A stretch of 23,995 bases of DNA from Isotricha intestinalis. Lineage: Eukaryota > Ciliophora > Litostomatea > Vestibuliferida > Isotrichidae. Positions within the stretch are counted from its first letter, which is position 1; the number at the start of each line of letters is the position of its first letter. The notes below the pieces were generated by a model. The model searched no databases. It had not been told where the DNA came from and saw nothing but the letters and a program-made list of their open reading frames with translations. The DNA lies in contig JAJJLU010003931.1 in assembly GCA_023807065.1 (NCBI GenBank), positions 1-23,995 on the forward strand, given 5' to 3'. Made by a program: the position numbers and the translations under genes. Shown piece after piece: positions 1 to 8,656 of the stretch.

Positions 1-336
1 GAAATTTTAAATTGTTTTAATTATTTGATTTACACCTACTTCTAATCTTGCTTTTTTTTTATTGACTTTTTAATTTTTCCCAAAAATTTAAATAAATTAT
101 TAAATTTTAATGACCCATATTAACCGAAACTAAAATAAAAATTATTAAAAAAATAAGTAAGAATTTGAATAATTATTTTATAAAATAGAAAATGATATAT
201 GATTCATAATTAACTTAAATACAGTATAGATATTTTCAAAATAGTTTATAAATCATCAAAAAATTAAAAAGTCAATAAAAAAAAAGCAAGATTAGAAGTA
301 GGTGTAAATCAAATAATTAAAACAATTTAAAATTTC
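1..336. repeat. Perfect 78-bp inverted repeat around a 180-bp non-coding spacer
   Basis: Bases 1-78 are the exact reverse complement of bases 259-336, including a run of nine T/A and the pair tacacctacttc / gaagtaggtgta. The 180-bp spacer holds no open frame. The left arm touches the first base of the window, so the repeat may extend further left and no target-site duplication can be judged. Length and symmetry fit a MITE-like element with long terminal inverted repeats. A fold-back chimera, typical of whole-genome amplification or of contig ends, would look the same. Perfect identity argues for recent origin, conversion or artefact. Confidence 0.85.
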
Positions 337-472
337 ACAGAAAAATAAAAACAAATAGTAATATCAGAGAGAGATCAATCATTTTATTACACACAAAACC
401 AAAAACATGGCCTAAATATTTTACAAATGCGATAAATAGATAAACAAGAGATGATTATTAGAAATTAAATAA

Positions 473-700
473 TTATTTAAAAGATGGAAAAGAGACAGGT
501 TTAAAGTGAATTAAAGCCATGGGCTTATTGTCATCATAGTTCATTACAATTTGTTTCATCATTAATTTTCTTCTTAATATTAATATGAAAGTACTTCTCA
601 TAGTTCACATTGGTTTTTTATCATCTAAATATTTTAATAAACCATTAATTTCATCATTTTTCTGATTTATTCTTGATAAATAAAATTATTTCTAAATTCA
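473..700 (-). pseudogene. Decayed minus-strand reading frame, unidentified
   Basis: Read on the minus strand from about 700 down to a TAA at 475-473, the DNA has coding-like composition but needs at least two frame changes and contains internal stops. Recognisable stretches are NDEINGLLKYLDDKK, then in another frame NVNYEKYFHINIKKKINDE, then NKPMALIHFKPVSFPSFK. The Pro, Ala and His content is unlike random A+T-rich translation. I do not recognise the family. It lies beside the inverted repeat at 1-336, so a relic of transposon cargo is possible but unsupported. Confidence 0.4.
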
Positions 701-1078
701 TACAGAACAATAAATTTAAATTAATTAAAAACAGAAAATGAGAGATAAATTAAGTAAAATTAATATTTTAAAAGTTTATTTTAAATTTATTTTGTAAATT
801 AGATGAATGTAATGTTTTCCAAATATAAATACTAATATGATAGAAAGAATTGAAAGGATTCAAAATTGTTTATCAAAATAAAAATAGTCAAAATAATTTA
901 TGATAATGTTAAAGATATTTTTTAATATAATAAATTTTTTGAAATAATGAATTCAAATTATTAAATTATATACTATAGTAATAATATTAATATTATTTAA
1001 AAATCTTTTTTTAAATTAACTAATTAATCATTATTATTAGTATAATGTTTAAAATTTTTTTGAAAAAACCTATTAAAA
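701..1078. other. Intergenic, nothing recognised
   Basis: A+T-rich DNA upstream of the basic-protein gene that starts at 1079. I see no tRNA, no sustained open frame and no strong repeat. Short plus-strand coding-like runs around 815-900 are broken by TAA and TGA and are too weak to call. Confidence 0.5.
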
Positions 1079-1519
1079 ATGTCACAGAACAATCATAGAA
1101 AATATTTGAAAAAAAAAGACAAAAAAAAAGAAAAAGAAAAAGAAACAATACTAGATATTTTAAATGATTCATTTACTATTCCTCAAGAAAAATATATAAT
1201 AAATTATGAAGAGAAAGATTGTTCTTTTTTACCAAAAAAAGTAAATAGTTTAAACACACAATCATTATCTTCATATCCAACTTTTTCAACTATAACTTCA
1301 AAAGAAAAAAAATTATCTCATTCCACTGATTCAAAAAAAAAGAAAAGTAAAAAAGAAAGTTGTTTTAAAGATAAAAATAAAAAAAAAAGAAAGAGAGTTA
1401 ATTTTAAAGATAAATTAGTAGAAATTTTTGAAATACAAAGTTATAAAAAATATAATAATATAGAAAATATAAATTATGAAGTAAAAGATAGAGTATATTG
1501 TAAATGTGATATTTATTGA
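1079..1519 (+). CDS. Small Lys-rich protein with an RVxF-like motif
   Basis: This 146-residue, strongly basic protein is not a family I recognise. Residues 9-22 and 84-106 are Lys-rich and probably disordered. The only distinctive part is near the C-terminus: Lys/Arg followed by RVNF at 106-109, then KDKLVEIFEIQSYKKYN (110-126). RVxF preceded by basic residues is the classical docking motif for protein phosphatase 1, so a PP1-interacting or regulatory role is conceivable. That is inference from a short motif in a basic protein. The start is the first ATG, in an A-rich context (aaaaatg), and the stop is TGA. No transmembrane segment or signal peptide is visible. Confidence 0.65.
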   Translation: MSQNNHRKYLKKKDKKKEKEKETILDILNDSFTIPQEKYIINYEEKDCSFLPKKVNSLNTQSLSSYPTFSTITSKEKKLSHSTDSKKKKSKKESCFKDKNKKKRKRVNFKDKLVEIFEIQSYKKYNNIENINYEVKDRVYCKCDIY

Positions 1520-1624
1520 TTTTTTTTAATTAATATTTATTATAATATATTTTTAAAATTTAATTTTACATTTATTAACTTTTATAATTTATTAAAATAT
1601 TATTTTTTAAAATATTTTATAAAT

Positions 1625-2195
1625 TATTTACTTATCTTTGGCAAATAAGAAGAATTTGAATTTTTATTTCTTGGAATTATTTATTTATTAAAACCATTAA
1701 AATCATTTTTATTTGAATAATGTAAAATAACATCATTTAATATATCTCTGAATCTTTCTTTCTTATCTTTTTTATATTTATCTAATTTTTTTATTATCCT
1801 TTTTTGATTTTCCATTTTAATCATGACACTCTGGTTATTTATATAATTTAAAATATTATGAATTTGATTGTCTTATTAATAATTAAGTTCAGGTATATTG
1901 ATATTCATTTTCATATTTATGTATAATCATTTAATTATATCCTTTCATTCGGTAGAATTCTATTATTTATTTCATAATAACCCTTCAATGTTTTTAAAGA
2001 TTTTTTCAATTTTTTTTTATTATTTTTTTATAAATATTATCTTCATTATTGATTCTTCTTTTATCATCAAAATCATTTTTTTCATATATTGCTTATAAGA
2101 AAGAATATTCATAATTTCTTTCAGAATTCCACGAACCCAATTATTCTTTTTATTTTTAATTTGATTTTCATCTTTTAAAATAATTTTATTTAAAA
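1625..2195 (-). pseudogene. Decayed minus-strand gene, possibly coiled-coil protein
   Basis: On the minus strand this region translates into protein-like segments interrupted by stops and at least two frame changes. The order is KNKKNNWVRGILKEIMNIL, NDFDDKRRINNEDNIYKK, LKGYYEINNRILPNERI, NINIPELNY, then after two tandem TAA codons DNQIHNILNYINNQ. The last part is an intact 47-codon ORF (1681-1824) with start ATG and stop TAA, and the frame stays coding-like beyond that TAA to about 1627. Many stops sit where Gln would fit. A decayed gene is the simplest reading; an intron-split gene is possible. The 66-codon plus-strand ORF at 1898-2098 is its antisense shadow. The family is not recognised. 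Confidence 0.45.
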
Positions 2196-2225
2196 ATTAT
2201 TAATCAAAATTATATAATATTAATT

Positions 2226-2831
2226 ATGAATTTTAATCAAGAAATAATTACTCCTTTACAAAATCCAGAATATTTTCCTGGGAAATTAGTAGTTATAATT
2301 AATGAATATTTCAATAAACATAAACATATAAAAGAAAATAGTATTGAATATTGGAAAGATTTTGTTTCAAATTATTTCACTGAAAAATGTAAATATAGTA
2401 TTATTATTGATCAAGAAGGAAAAGATTGGACTTTTAATGCAGGTTATAAAACATTGCCTTTAATTTTTAAAGATAAATATGAAGAAAATTTAACTTTATT
2501 AAGTGTAAATTTAGATGATCCTGAAGAATATCAAATTTCAGAAAATAAACATCTTCTTATTCTAAACAATTTTGCTAAATTTGAAAAATATTCTGATAAT
2601 TTAGTTATAACAAATGGGAAATTAAGAGTATTATTTGATTATAATTTAAAAATTGAAATTTATGAATTTATTTCTAAAAGTTATACTCAAATTCCAACAA
2701 AAGATGTTAGTTGTTCTTTAGTAAATGATTTCGGTATAACTCCTCAATTTTCAAGAACTTTAATAATAAGTGAAGCTTTAACTGAAATGTATCAAACAAT
2801 AAATGAATTCATAGATAAATTTGAAAATTAA
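2226..2831 (+). CDS. LIM-binding-domain (LDB/SEUSS/Adn1-type) adaptor protein
   Basis: The 201-residue protein is almost entirely a LIM-binding domain (LIM_bind, Pfam PF01803), the dimerisation and adaptor module of animal LDB1/CLIM, plant SEUSS and fungal Adn1 transcription cofactors. Recognisable blocks are YWKDFVSNYFTEKCKYSI (residues 42-59; LDB1 has WWDAFATEFF), NGKLRVLFDYNLKIEIYEFI (about 130-149; LDB1 has EGRLILEFTFDD) and the final FGITPQFSRTLIISEALTEM (about 169-188; LDB1 has MGLTNFTLNYLRLCVILEPM). It ends right after the domain, so the LIM-interaction tail and Gln-rich arms of larger family members are absent. A role as a nuclear scaffold for transcription complexes is inferred from the family. 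The single uninterrupted ORF starts at an A-rich ATG and stops at TAA. Confidence 0.8.
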   Translation: MNFNQEIITPLQNPEYFPGKLVVIINEYFNKHKHIKENSIEYWKDFVSNYFTEKCKYSIIIDQEGKDWTFNAGYKTLPLIFKDKYEENLTLLSVNLDDPEEYQISENKHLLILNNFAKFEKYSDNLVITNGKLRVLFDYNLKIEIYEFISKSYTQIPTKDVSCSLVNDFGITPQFSRTLIISEALTEMYQTINEFIDKFEN

Positions 2832-3288
2832 AATATAAATAAACCTAAACAAAATTTTTTTTAAAAAAAAAAAAATTAATATTTATGATAAAGAATACAC
2901 TATATGTCCATAAGAATTTGGAGAACAAAAAAAAAAGAAAAAGGAGAAAAATGAACAATTATTTCAAGATTAAAGAAATAAAAATCCTCAATAATACAAT
3001 CATCTAAATTTAGGAAAATTACAATCCAAAAGAGTAAATGATTGAGAATTTTTAATTTTGTTTCAAGAGAAAAATTTTAATACTCAAAAAAAAAATATAA
3101 TAGGACAAAATTTTCTTTATCATTCATTATTAATTTGAAAAAATTTAATTTTATGTTAAATAAAATTTTTAATCTACATTGTTTAATATTTCGAAATAAA
3201 AAAATTAGAAAAAAAATAAAAAAATATAAAAAGTAAAAAGTATAAAATTATATTTTCTAATAAAAAAAGTAAAAAAAATTTAACAAAA
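2832..3288. other. Intergenic between LIM-binding and CDPK genes; possible decayed plus-strand frame
   Basis: Positions 2881-3138 contain one plus-strand frame that stays coding-like without an indel but carries four TAA and two TGA codons. Stretches include HLNLGKLQSKRVND and KKNIIGQNFLYHSLLI. Several TAA codons fall where Gln would suit. In DNA this A+T-rich, stops occur in roughly one codon in ten by chance, so the signal is suggestive only. The last 150 bases before the CDPK are A-rich leader sequence with nothing else recognisable. Confidence 0.35.
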
Positions 3289-4812
3289 ATGGGTGGAAAA
3301 AGTTCAAAAGAGGAAAAAAACAAAGAATTAAAAAAAATAGGAGAAAGAGAAAATAAAAAAGAAAATGAAATAGACTCTACAATAAAATTAACAAATGAAA
3401 TAATAGTAGGTCATTTAAAAAACAAACCAGACGAAGATTATAAAAAAGTGAAATTTTTAGGAGAAGGTTCCTTTGCTACAGTATATAGTGTTGAAAATAA
3501 ATTAACAGGAGAAATAAGAGCAATGAAAATAATAAATAAATCATCAAGTTGTACATTAGAAGATGAAAAAGAAATATTTAATGAAATAAATATTTTAAGA
3601 ACAATGGATCATCCAAATATATTAAAAATATTTGAATTTTATTCAAGTAAAGAAAGTTACTCAATAGTTACAGAGTTATGTTCTGGAGGAGAATTATTTC
3701 AAGAAATAATTGATAAAGGACCATTTAATGAAAAATATTCTGCATATGTAATGTATCAAATATTTTCAGCAATTAATTATTGTCACAAAATGCATATATT
3801 ACATAGAGATTTAAAACCTGAAAATATATTAATAGCAAAAAGAGATAAGAATGATTTTCCCTTAGTAAAAATATGTGATTTTGGAACATCGAAAATGTTT
3901 GAAAAAGGAGCAACTCAAAAAAAATTAGTAGGATCCTCATATTACATAGCTCCAGAAGTATTAAAAAAACATTATGATGAAAAATGTGATATATGGTCTT
4001 GTGGAGTAATATTATATATTTTATTAAGTGCAAGACCTCCTTTTGGAGGAGATACTGATTCTGAAATAATGGAAAAAGTAGCAAAAGGTAAATTTGATAT
4101 AAAATCTTCTCCTTTTGATAAAATAAGTAATGAAGCAATTAATTTAATTAAATCATGTTTAACAATGGAAGTTGATAAAAGAATTTCTGCTGAAGAAGCA
4201 TTAAAACATTCTTGGTTTCAAAATAATAAAAGTAAGGAACTTTATAATGAAATTAAAAATACAAATACTATAAAAAAATTAGTTGAAAATTTAAAAAATT
4301 ATCATAGTAATTCTGTTATTACTGAAACAGCTTTAGCATATTTAGTTCATAATTTTCCTCAAACTTCAGATGTGATTAATTCATGTAAATTATTTAATAT
4401 GATTGATTTAAATGGAGATGGAAAAATAACTCAAGAAGAATTATATGAAGGATTAAATAAAGTTTTAAAAAGTGATACTTTAAAAAATGATGTTGCTATT
4501 ATTTTTAAAAATATTGATATGGATGATAATAAATATATTGAATATGAAGAATTCGTTAGAGCTGCTATTAATAAAGAAAAATTTCTTAGTGAAAATGTTT
4601 TAAAATTTGCTTTCAGATATTTTGATAAAGATGGAAGTGGAGAAATCACTTTTGATGAAATTGAAAGTGTTTTTAAACAAAGTATTACTGATAAAAAAAA
4701 AGTTCATGAAAATTTAAAAAAAATAGTTTCTGAAGTTGATTTAAATGGAGATGGGATCATTACTTTTGAAGAATTTGCTTTTTGTATGCGAAAAATGCTT
4801 AAGAAGAAATAA
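3289..4812 (+). CDS. Calcium-dependent protein kinase (CDPK)
   Basis: A complete 507-residue CDPK: a Ser/Thr kinase, a junction and four C-terminal EF-hands, letting calcium directly activate phosphorylation. Kinase landmarks are GEGSFATV (58-65), catalytic Lys80 in AMK, HRDLKPEN (172-179), DFG (197-199) and APE (221-223). The probable gatekeeper is Thr128 in VTEL. The autoinhibitory junction spans about 315-345. EF-hand loops are at 373-384 (DLNGDGKITQEE), 410-421 (DMDDNKYIEYEE, Lys replacing the usual Gly at position 6), 446-457 (DKDGSGEITFDE) and 484-495 (DLNGDGIITFEE). The N-terminus MGGKSSK matches the N-myristoylation rule (Gly2, Ser6, Lys7), so membrane attachment is likely; no nearby Cys suggests palmitoylation. 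The family is typical of plants, ciliates and apicomplexans. Length and start are normal. Confidence 0.97.
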   Translation: MGGKSSKEEKNKELKKIGERENKKENEIDSTIKLTNEIIVGHLKNKPDEDYKKVKFLGEGSFATVYSVENKLTGEIRAMKIINKSSSCTLEDEKEIFNEINILRTMDHPNILKIFEFYSSKESYSIVTELCSGGELFQEIIDKGPFNEKYSAYVMYQIFSAINYCHKMHILHRDLKPENILIAKRDKNDFPLVKICDFGTSKMFEKGATQKKLVGSSYYIAPEVLKKHYDEKCDIWSCGVILYILLSARPPFGGDTDSEIMEKVAKGKFDIKSSPFDKISNEAINLIKSCLTMEVDKRISAEEALKHSWFQNNKSKELYNEIKNTNTIKKLVENLKNYHSNSVITETALAYLVHNFPQTSDVINSCKLFNMIDLNGDGKITQEELYEGLNKVLKSDTLKNDVAIIFKNIDMDDNKYIEYEEFVRAAINKEKFLSENVLKFAFRYFDKDGSGEITFDEIESVFKQSITDKKKVHENLKKIVSEVDLNGDGIITFEEFAFCMRKMLKKK

Positions 4813-4980
4813 TGAAAAAGATTGATTTTAATGTTTTTTAATTTTTTTTTTTGAAATAAAATAAATTATATCGGTTTTTTGGATATTTTATTTTATTTAA
4901 TGTTTTTGAAAACCATTAGTTTCGTTGAAAATTTTTTTTTGAAAGAAACTTTAATATTATTAATATTTTTTATTTATTTT

Positions 4981-5437
4981 TACTCGGATTTTAGATAAAT
5001 TTTTAACTTCTTTCCCTCTGATTTATCTTATTCATTTAGAATAAGAAAAAATATCAAGGTAAAAATAATGTTTAAAAATAAAAATAATTTAAAGAAAAGT
5101 AATAGAATTAATAAGAAAAAAATGTCTAAATTAATTTTTAATATAATAGAATATCAAATAATTGAAAATAATGTAAATTTTAAATAATAGAATAAATTTT
5201 AAATATAATGAATTTAATAATATAATAGTAAAATATTCAGATGATTTTAAGAAATATCCTCTATATTTAAATCAAGAATAAAATAAATTATTGTCTCCAA
5301 AAAAGATAAATCCTTTCCCTTCTAAGAGAAAAATTTCTTCTCCAAAAAAAAAATTGATTGACAAAAACTGTAAAATAAAAAAAGAATAAGAATAAATAAA
5401 AGCTGAATAGCCCTTTAATAAAAATATACTTATTTAA
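4981..5437 (+). pseudogene. Decayed plus-strand coding stretch, unidentified
   Basis: Two overlapping frames read as protein. From 4981 to about 5170 one frame gives FFPSDLSYSFRIRKNIK and, from an ATG, MFKNKNNLKKSNRINKKKM. From about 5165 to 5437 the next frame gives KYNEFNNIIVKYSDDFKKYP, NPFPSKRKISSPKKK and AEQPFNKNILI, the last only if a TAG is read as Gln. In-frame TAA or TAG occurs at four places in the second segment. Repeated Pro and the SPKK-like spacing are unusual for random A+T-rich DNA, so I favour a frameshifted, decayed gene. The family is not recognised. An 8-bp perfect hairpin with a 5-nt loop lies at 5026-5046. Positions 4813-4980 and 5438-5756 show nothing firm. Confidence 0.45.
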
Positions 5438-5756
5438 ATCTTTAAATTGAGTTTCATCATCTAATTCTTAATTTCAAACATATTCTTTATTATATATTTT
5501 ATTTTTTTTACTTAATGAAATAAAAATTTTTTTTGAGGGAAAATTTAAAAAAGTTATAAGTTAAAAATTCAAAATTAAAAAATTGAATTTTAATAAAAAA
5601 CTCCATAAATCATTTTTAATTATAATTCTTAAAGAAAATAATAAAAAGAAAACAATCAAATAAAAATATTTATAAAGATTACATGAATAAGAAAAAATGA
5701 AAAAAAAAATAATATTTATTTAATTTAAATATTATTTCAAATAAATTTTCTTCTCA

Positions 5757-6617
5757 ATGTCAAGTAGAAATTCCACACCAGAAACTTTAAAAAAAATAAA
5801 AAATAATTCAAAGAATTTAGAAATAGAAAATTTAAAACAAAATTTATTATCAAATAAAAATAACTATCAAACAGCAAAAAAAAATATAATTCTAGATAGT
5901 AAATTAAATATTTTTAGTCCAAAAAAAACAAAAATAAATAAATATGATTTAACAACAAAACCATTAATTTATTTTTCAACAAATATTACATCAAAAGAAG
6001 GAACAAAAAATTTATCATATTCTATTCAATCATCAGAAAATATTTTTTTTGGAGAATCAAAACCTTCTTTAACTTCTTTAGAAAGTAAAAATGAAATGGC
6101 AAATTATAATAATGTATTAAAAAATAATGGTGTTGATCCTAATAAATTAGAAGAAAAAAAGTTACTTATTCCTATTTCTAAAAAAAATGATGAAAAATTT
6201 AAATTATTAAAAATCCAAAAATTAAAAAAGAAATTTCCTCCTTTTCAATCAGCGAAAAGATTTGAAGAAGAAGAGAAAAAAAATTTTAAAAAATATTTAG
6301 AAGAAGAAGAAAAATATTCAATTTTAAAAAAGAAAAAAATTATATATTCAACAAAAAAAGAACTTTTTGTTTTTGTTTCATTATTTAATGATAAAGGAGA
6401 AGAAAAAAAATTTCCTTTTTTTAAAGATAATGACATTGGAATTTCTCATTATTGGCAAGCTAAAATTATAGATTCTCAAATTGATGAAGATTATGAAACT
6501 GATGAAGAACAAAAAAATGTTGCTAAATATTATTGTATTAAAGAATTAAAAGAAGCTTTTCAAGTAATATTTAATAAAGGAAATAAAATCGTGCAAAATA
6601 CTAAATTTCTTGATTGA
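5757..6617 (+). CDS. Uncharacterised basic protein with charged C-terminal region
   Basis: I do not recognise this 286-residue protein. Residues 1-60 are Lys/Asn/Ser-rich and probably disordered. Around 155-200 it becomes highly charged, with EEEEKKNFKKYLEEEEKY and long Lys runs that could form a single helix. The C-terminal part, from about 203, looks most like a folded segment: ELFVFVSLFNDKG, FFKDNDIGISHYWQAKIIDS, then an acidic DEDYETDEEQ stretch and a probable amphipathic helix before the end. There is no signal peptide or membrane segment. The start ATG follows an A+T-rich leader and the stop is TGA. Codon use matches neighbouring genes (AGA for Arg, GGA for Gly, CAA for Gln), so it is very likely expressed despite lacking a known domain. 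Confidence 0.75.
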   Translation: MSSRNSTPETLKKIKNNSKNLEIENLKQNLLSNKNNYQTAKKNIILDSKLNIFSPKKTKINKYDLTTKPLIYFSTNITSKEGTKNLSYSIQSSENIFFGESKPSLTSLESKNEMANYNNVLKNNGVDPNKLEEKKLLIPISKKNDEKFKLLKIQKLKKKFPPFQSAKRFEEEEKKNFKKYLEEEEKYSILKKKKIIYSTKKELFVFVSLFNDKGEEKKFPFFKDNDIGISHYWQAKIIDSQIDEDYETDEEQKNVAKYYCIKELKEAFQVIFNKGNKIVQNTKFLD

Positions 6618-6788
6618 TGTTTATTTTTTTATTTATTATTGTTAAGGTGAATAAATTTTTCTTTTGATTTTTCTGATGAAAAATAAATAGATTTTTAAAG
6701 TTTATTTAGAATATAAATATTTTAATTTTATTCAATTTAAAGTTAATAAAATATTTTTCGAAATTTTTTTTTAAAATATTTTAATAAT

Positions 6789-7613
6789 ATGAATGAAGAA
6801 AAAGATGAATATAAGGGGTTATACTATAACAATTATAATAATAATAATGAATATGAAGAACATAATTTTGAATATGGGGCACATTTTAAATATGAAGAAT
6901 TATATAAAAAATTATTTGATTTAGCAAAAGAAAGAAATAAAGTAAATAATAATTCAAATAAAAAAGATAGAATTAATGGAAATAATAATGTTTTAAAAGG
7001 AATAAGTAGAAATAAAATAAATAACAATGATAATAACAAAGAAGAAAATATATTAAATTATTTAAAAAATTTAAATAATATTAATTTATCAAAAAATAAT
7101 GAAAGTTTTAAATCTGTCTCTTATAATAAAATAAATGAAAAAAAAATAAATATTTTATCCAATAAAAATACAATAAATAATACAAGAAATATTAGAACAA
7201 TATTAAAAAATTCATTATTTCAAAATATAAATAAAAAATATTGTTATATTTTTAAAAATAATAAACTTTATAATACTAAAAATTCTTCTTCAAATAAAAA
7301 GTTGAGTGATAAAATTTTAAATGAAGATAAATCTTTTAAAGGTATTTCAATTCCACATAAAAACAGAAATATTTCAAAATCAAGAAGAAATAATTTAAAT
7401 AATATAATATCTCATATTCAAAGTAATAAAATAAAATTCCAAATAAAACATTATTTTGATGAAAAATATTCAAAAATCTTTTCAAATTTTAATTCATTTA
7501 ATAAAGTATCTCCAATTAAAAAGAATAATAATGAAACAATAAATAAAAAAAATTCATTTCCAAAATCAAGAAATAATAATATTTTGTCAATGAAAAAAAT
7601 AAAAGAAATATAA
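6789..7613 (+). CDS. EYGAHF-motif protein with Asn/Lys-rich disordered tail (paralogue of gene at 17147)
   Basis: This 274-residue protein has two parts. Residues 7-50 contain EYKG, an Asn/acidic linker, then FEYGAHFKYEELYKKLFDLA followed by KERN. The rest is a low-complexity basic tail rich in Asn, Lys, Ser and Ile. The same N-terminal block, in the same order, occurs in the 597-residue protein at 17147 (EYKG, then YEYGAHFPYLYLYQKLEILA), while the tails are unrelated. I cannot attach a Pfam name. The conserved Tyr, Gly-Ala-His-Phe and Leu-Tyr pattern suggests a short folded helix-containing or protein-binding module on a disordered carrier. Start and stop (TAA TAA) are clear. Function unknown; nuclear or cytoskeletal association is only a guess from the basic tail. 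Confidence 0.75.
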   Translation: MNEEKDEYKGLYYNNYNNNNEYEEHNFEYGAHFKYEELYKKLFDLAKERNKVNNNSNKKDRINGNNNVLKGISRNKINNNDNNKEENILNYLKNLNNINLSKNNESFKSVSYNKINEKKINILSNKNTINNTRNIRTILKNSLFQNINKKYCYIFKNNKLYNTKNSSSNKKLSDKILNEDKSFKGISIPHKNRNISKSRRNNLNNIISHIQSNKIKFQIKHYFDEKYSKIFSNFNSFNKVSPIKKNNNETINKKNSFPKSRNNNILSMKKIKEI

Positions 7614-8656
7614 TAAATCATAAATTAACTAACAATCATTTAAAATAAATGTTTATATTAAAACATAAAACAAACAATTCTAGGATTTTCAATAATAATA
7701 TATTAAATATTTATATAACAAAAGAAAAAAAATCAAATAAGAAAAATATTATCAATCTTTTTGAAATAAAAAATTATAAAAAGAGAATTTATCTTCTTTA
7801 AAAATTCTATTTCTTCATATTAAATATTCATTTTTTTCTTCAAATTCTACTATGAAAAATGAAAAAATAATGTGTCAACTGTTTTATATTAAAAAATAAA
7901 TATAAAAAAATGATTTAAATACATTTAATTATACAATATTTATTATAAATTTTCATTTTTTTGAAAAAGATTATTTAAAAAAATCATTATTTAAATTTTA
8001 ATTATAAAGTAAATAAAATTTATCATTATTTTCAACTGAAATGTTGAATGAAATTTTTCGCTTAGAGAATTAAATGAATATTCTCTGAATTTATTTTTCT
8101 TTGTTTAATTTAATAATTTAATATTTTTAAAACATTAATTAATTTTAGAAAAATCTTTTCAAAGAAAAATTTATTGTAATCATTTTATTAAAAGTCTTAT
8201 TTGTTAATGTTTAATTAATACACATTCATGAATCTTTCTAAACAACATAAAAAAATTATTTTTTATATAATTAAATAATTTTTTTCAATAAAAATTTTAG
8301 AAAATAAAACAAATACTTTTTTATTATTTCAAAAAAAGTTAATATATTCAATCACCAAATACAATTTTAAATAAAAGAAGAATAATTAAAACAATTGAAG
8401 AATGAAATAATTATTATAATTAAATGATTAACTTTTTTTAATTTTGGCTTTAAAATGAAGTAAAATTCCTATAAATATAATAAAATAATAGAAATAAATT
8501 TAATTTATAATCCTTATAAAAAATGTTAAAAACAATAATTACAAATATATAAAGAAGATTCTTATAAATATATTTTATTCTTCAAATTGTATTATTTAAT
8601 GATTTCTTGAGTTAAACAATTTTTTTTAATTAAATAAATTTTTTCTAATATTTAAA
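7614..8656. other. Long A+T-rich intergenic region with two small hairpins
   Basis: Apart from the 50-codon ORF annotated separately at 7649-7801, I see no gene here. Two perfect short hairpins sit close together: ttcaac at 8031-8036 pairs with gttgaa at 8043-8048, and agagaat at 8064-8070 pairs with attctct at 8080-8086. They could be chance or a weak structured element upstream of the 7TM gene. No tRNA or repeat family was found. Confidence 0.5.
7649..7801 (+). CDS. Possible 50-residue ORF or gene remnant
   Basis: An ATG at 7649 opens a 50-codon frame ending in TAA, directly preceded by an in-frame TAA. The product is Lys/Asn/Ile-rich. Its C-terminal part NLFEIKNYKKRIY resembles EIFEIQSYKKYNN of the basic protein at 1079, sharing FEI, two residues, then YKK. 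That could mark a relic of a related gene, but the match is short and in low-complexity sequence. It lies 36 bases after the stop of the gene at 6789 in a different frame. A random frame in A+T-rich DNA is a real alternative. Confidence 0.2.
   Translation: MFILKHKTNNSRIFNNNILNIYITKEKKSNKKNIINLFEIKNYKKRIYLL

Noticed and set aside
1898..2098. Plus-strand 66-codon hydrophobic ORF
   Set aside because: Phe/Ile-rich composition is what antisense of a Lys/Asn-rich gene gives; the minus strand is the coding-like one.
3773..4649. Minus-strand ORFs inside the CDPK gene
   Set aside because: Shadows of a clearly conserved kinase and EF-hand reading frame.
8031..8086. Two hairpins as a terminator or riboswitch
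   Set aside because: Stems are only 6-7 bp and common by chance in A+T-rich DNA; there is no conserved core.
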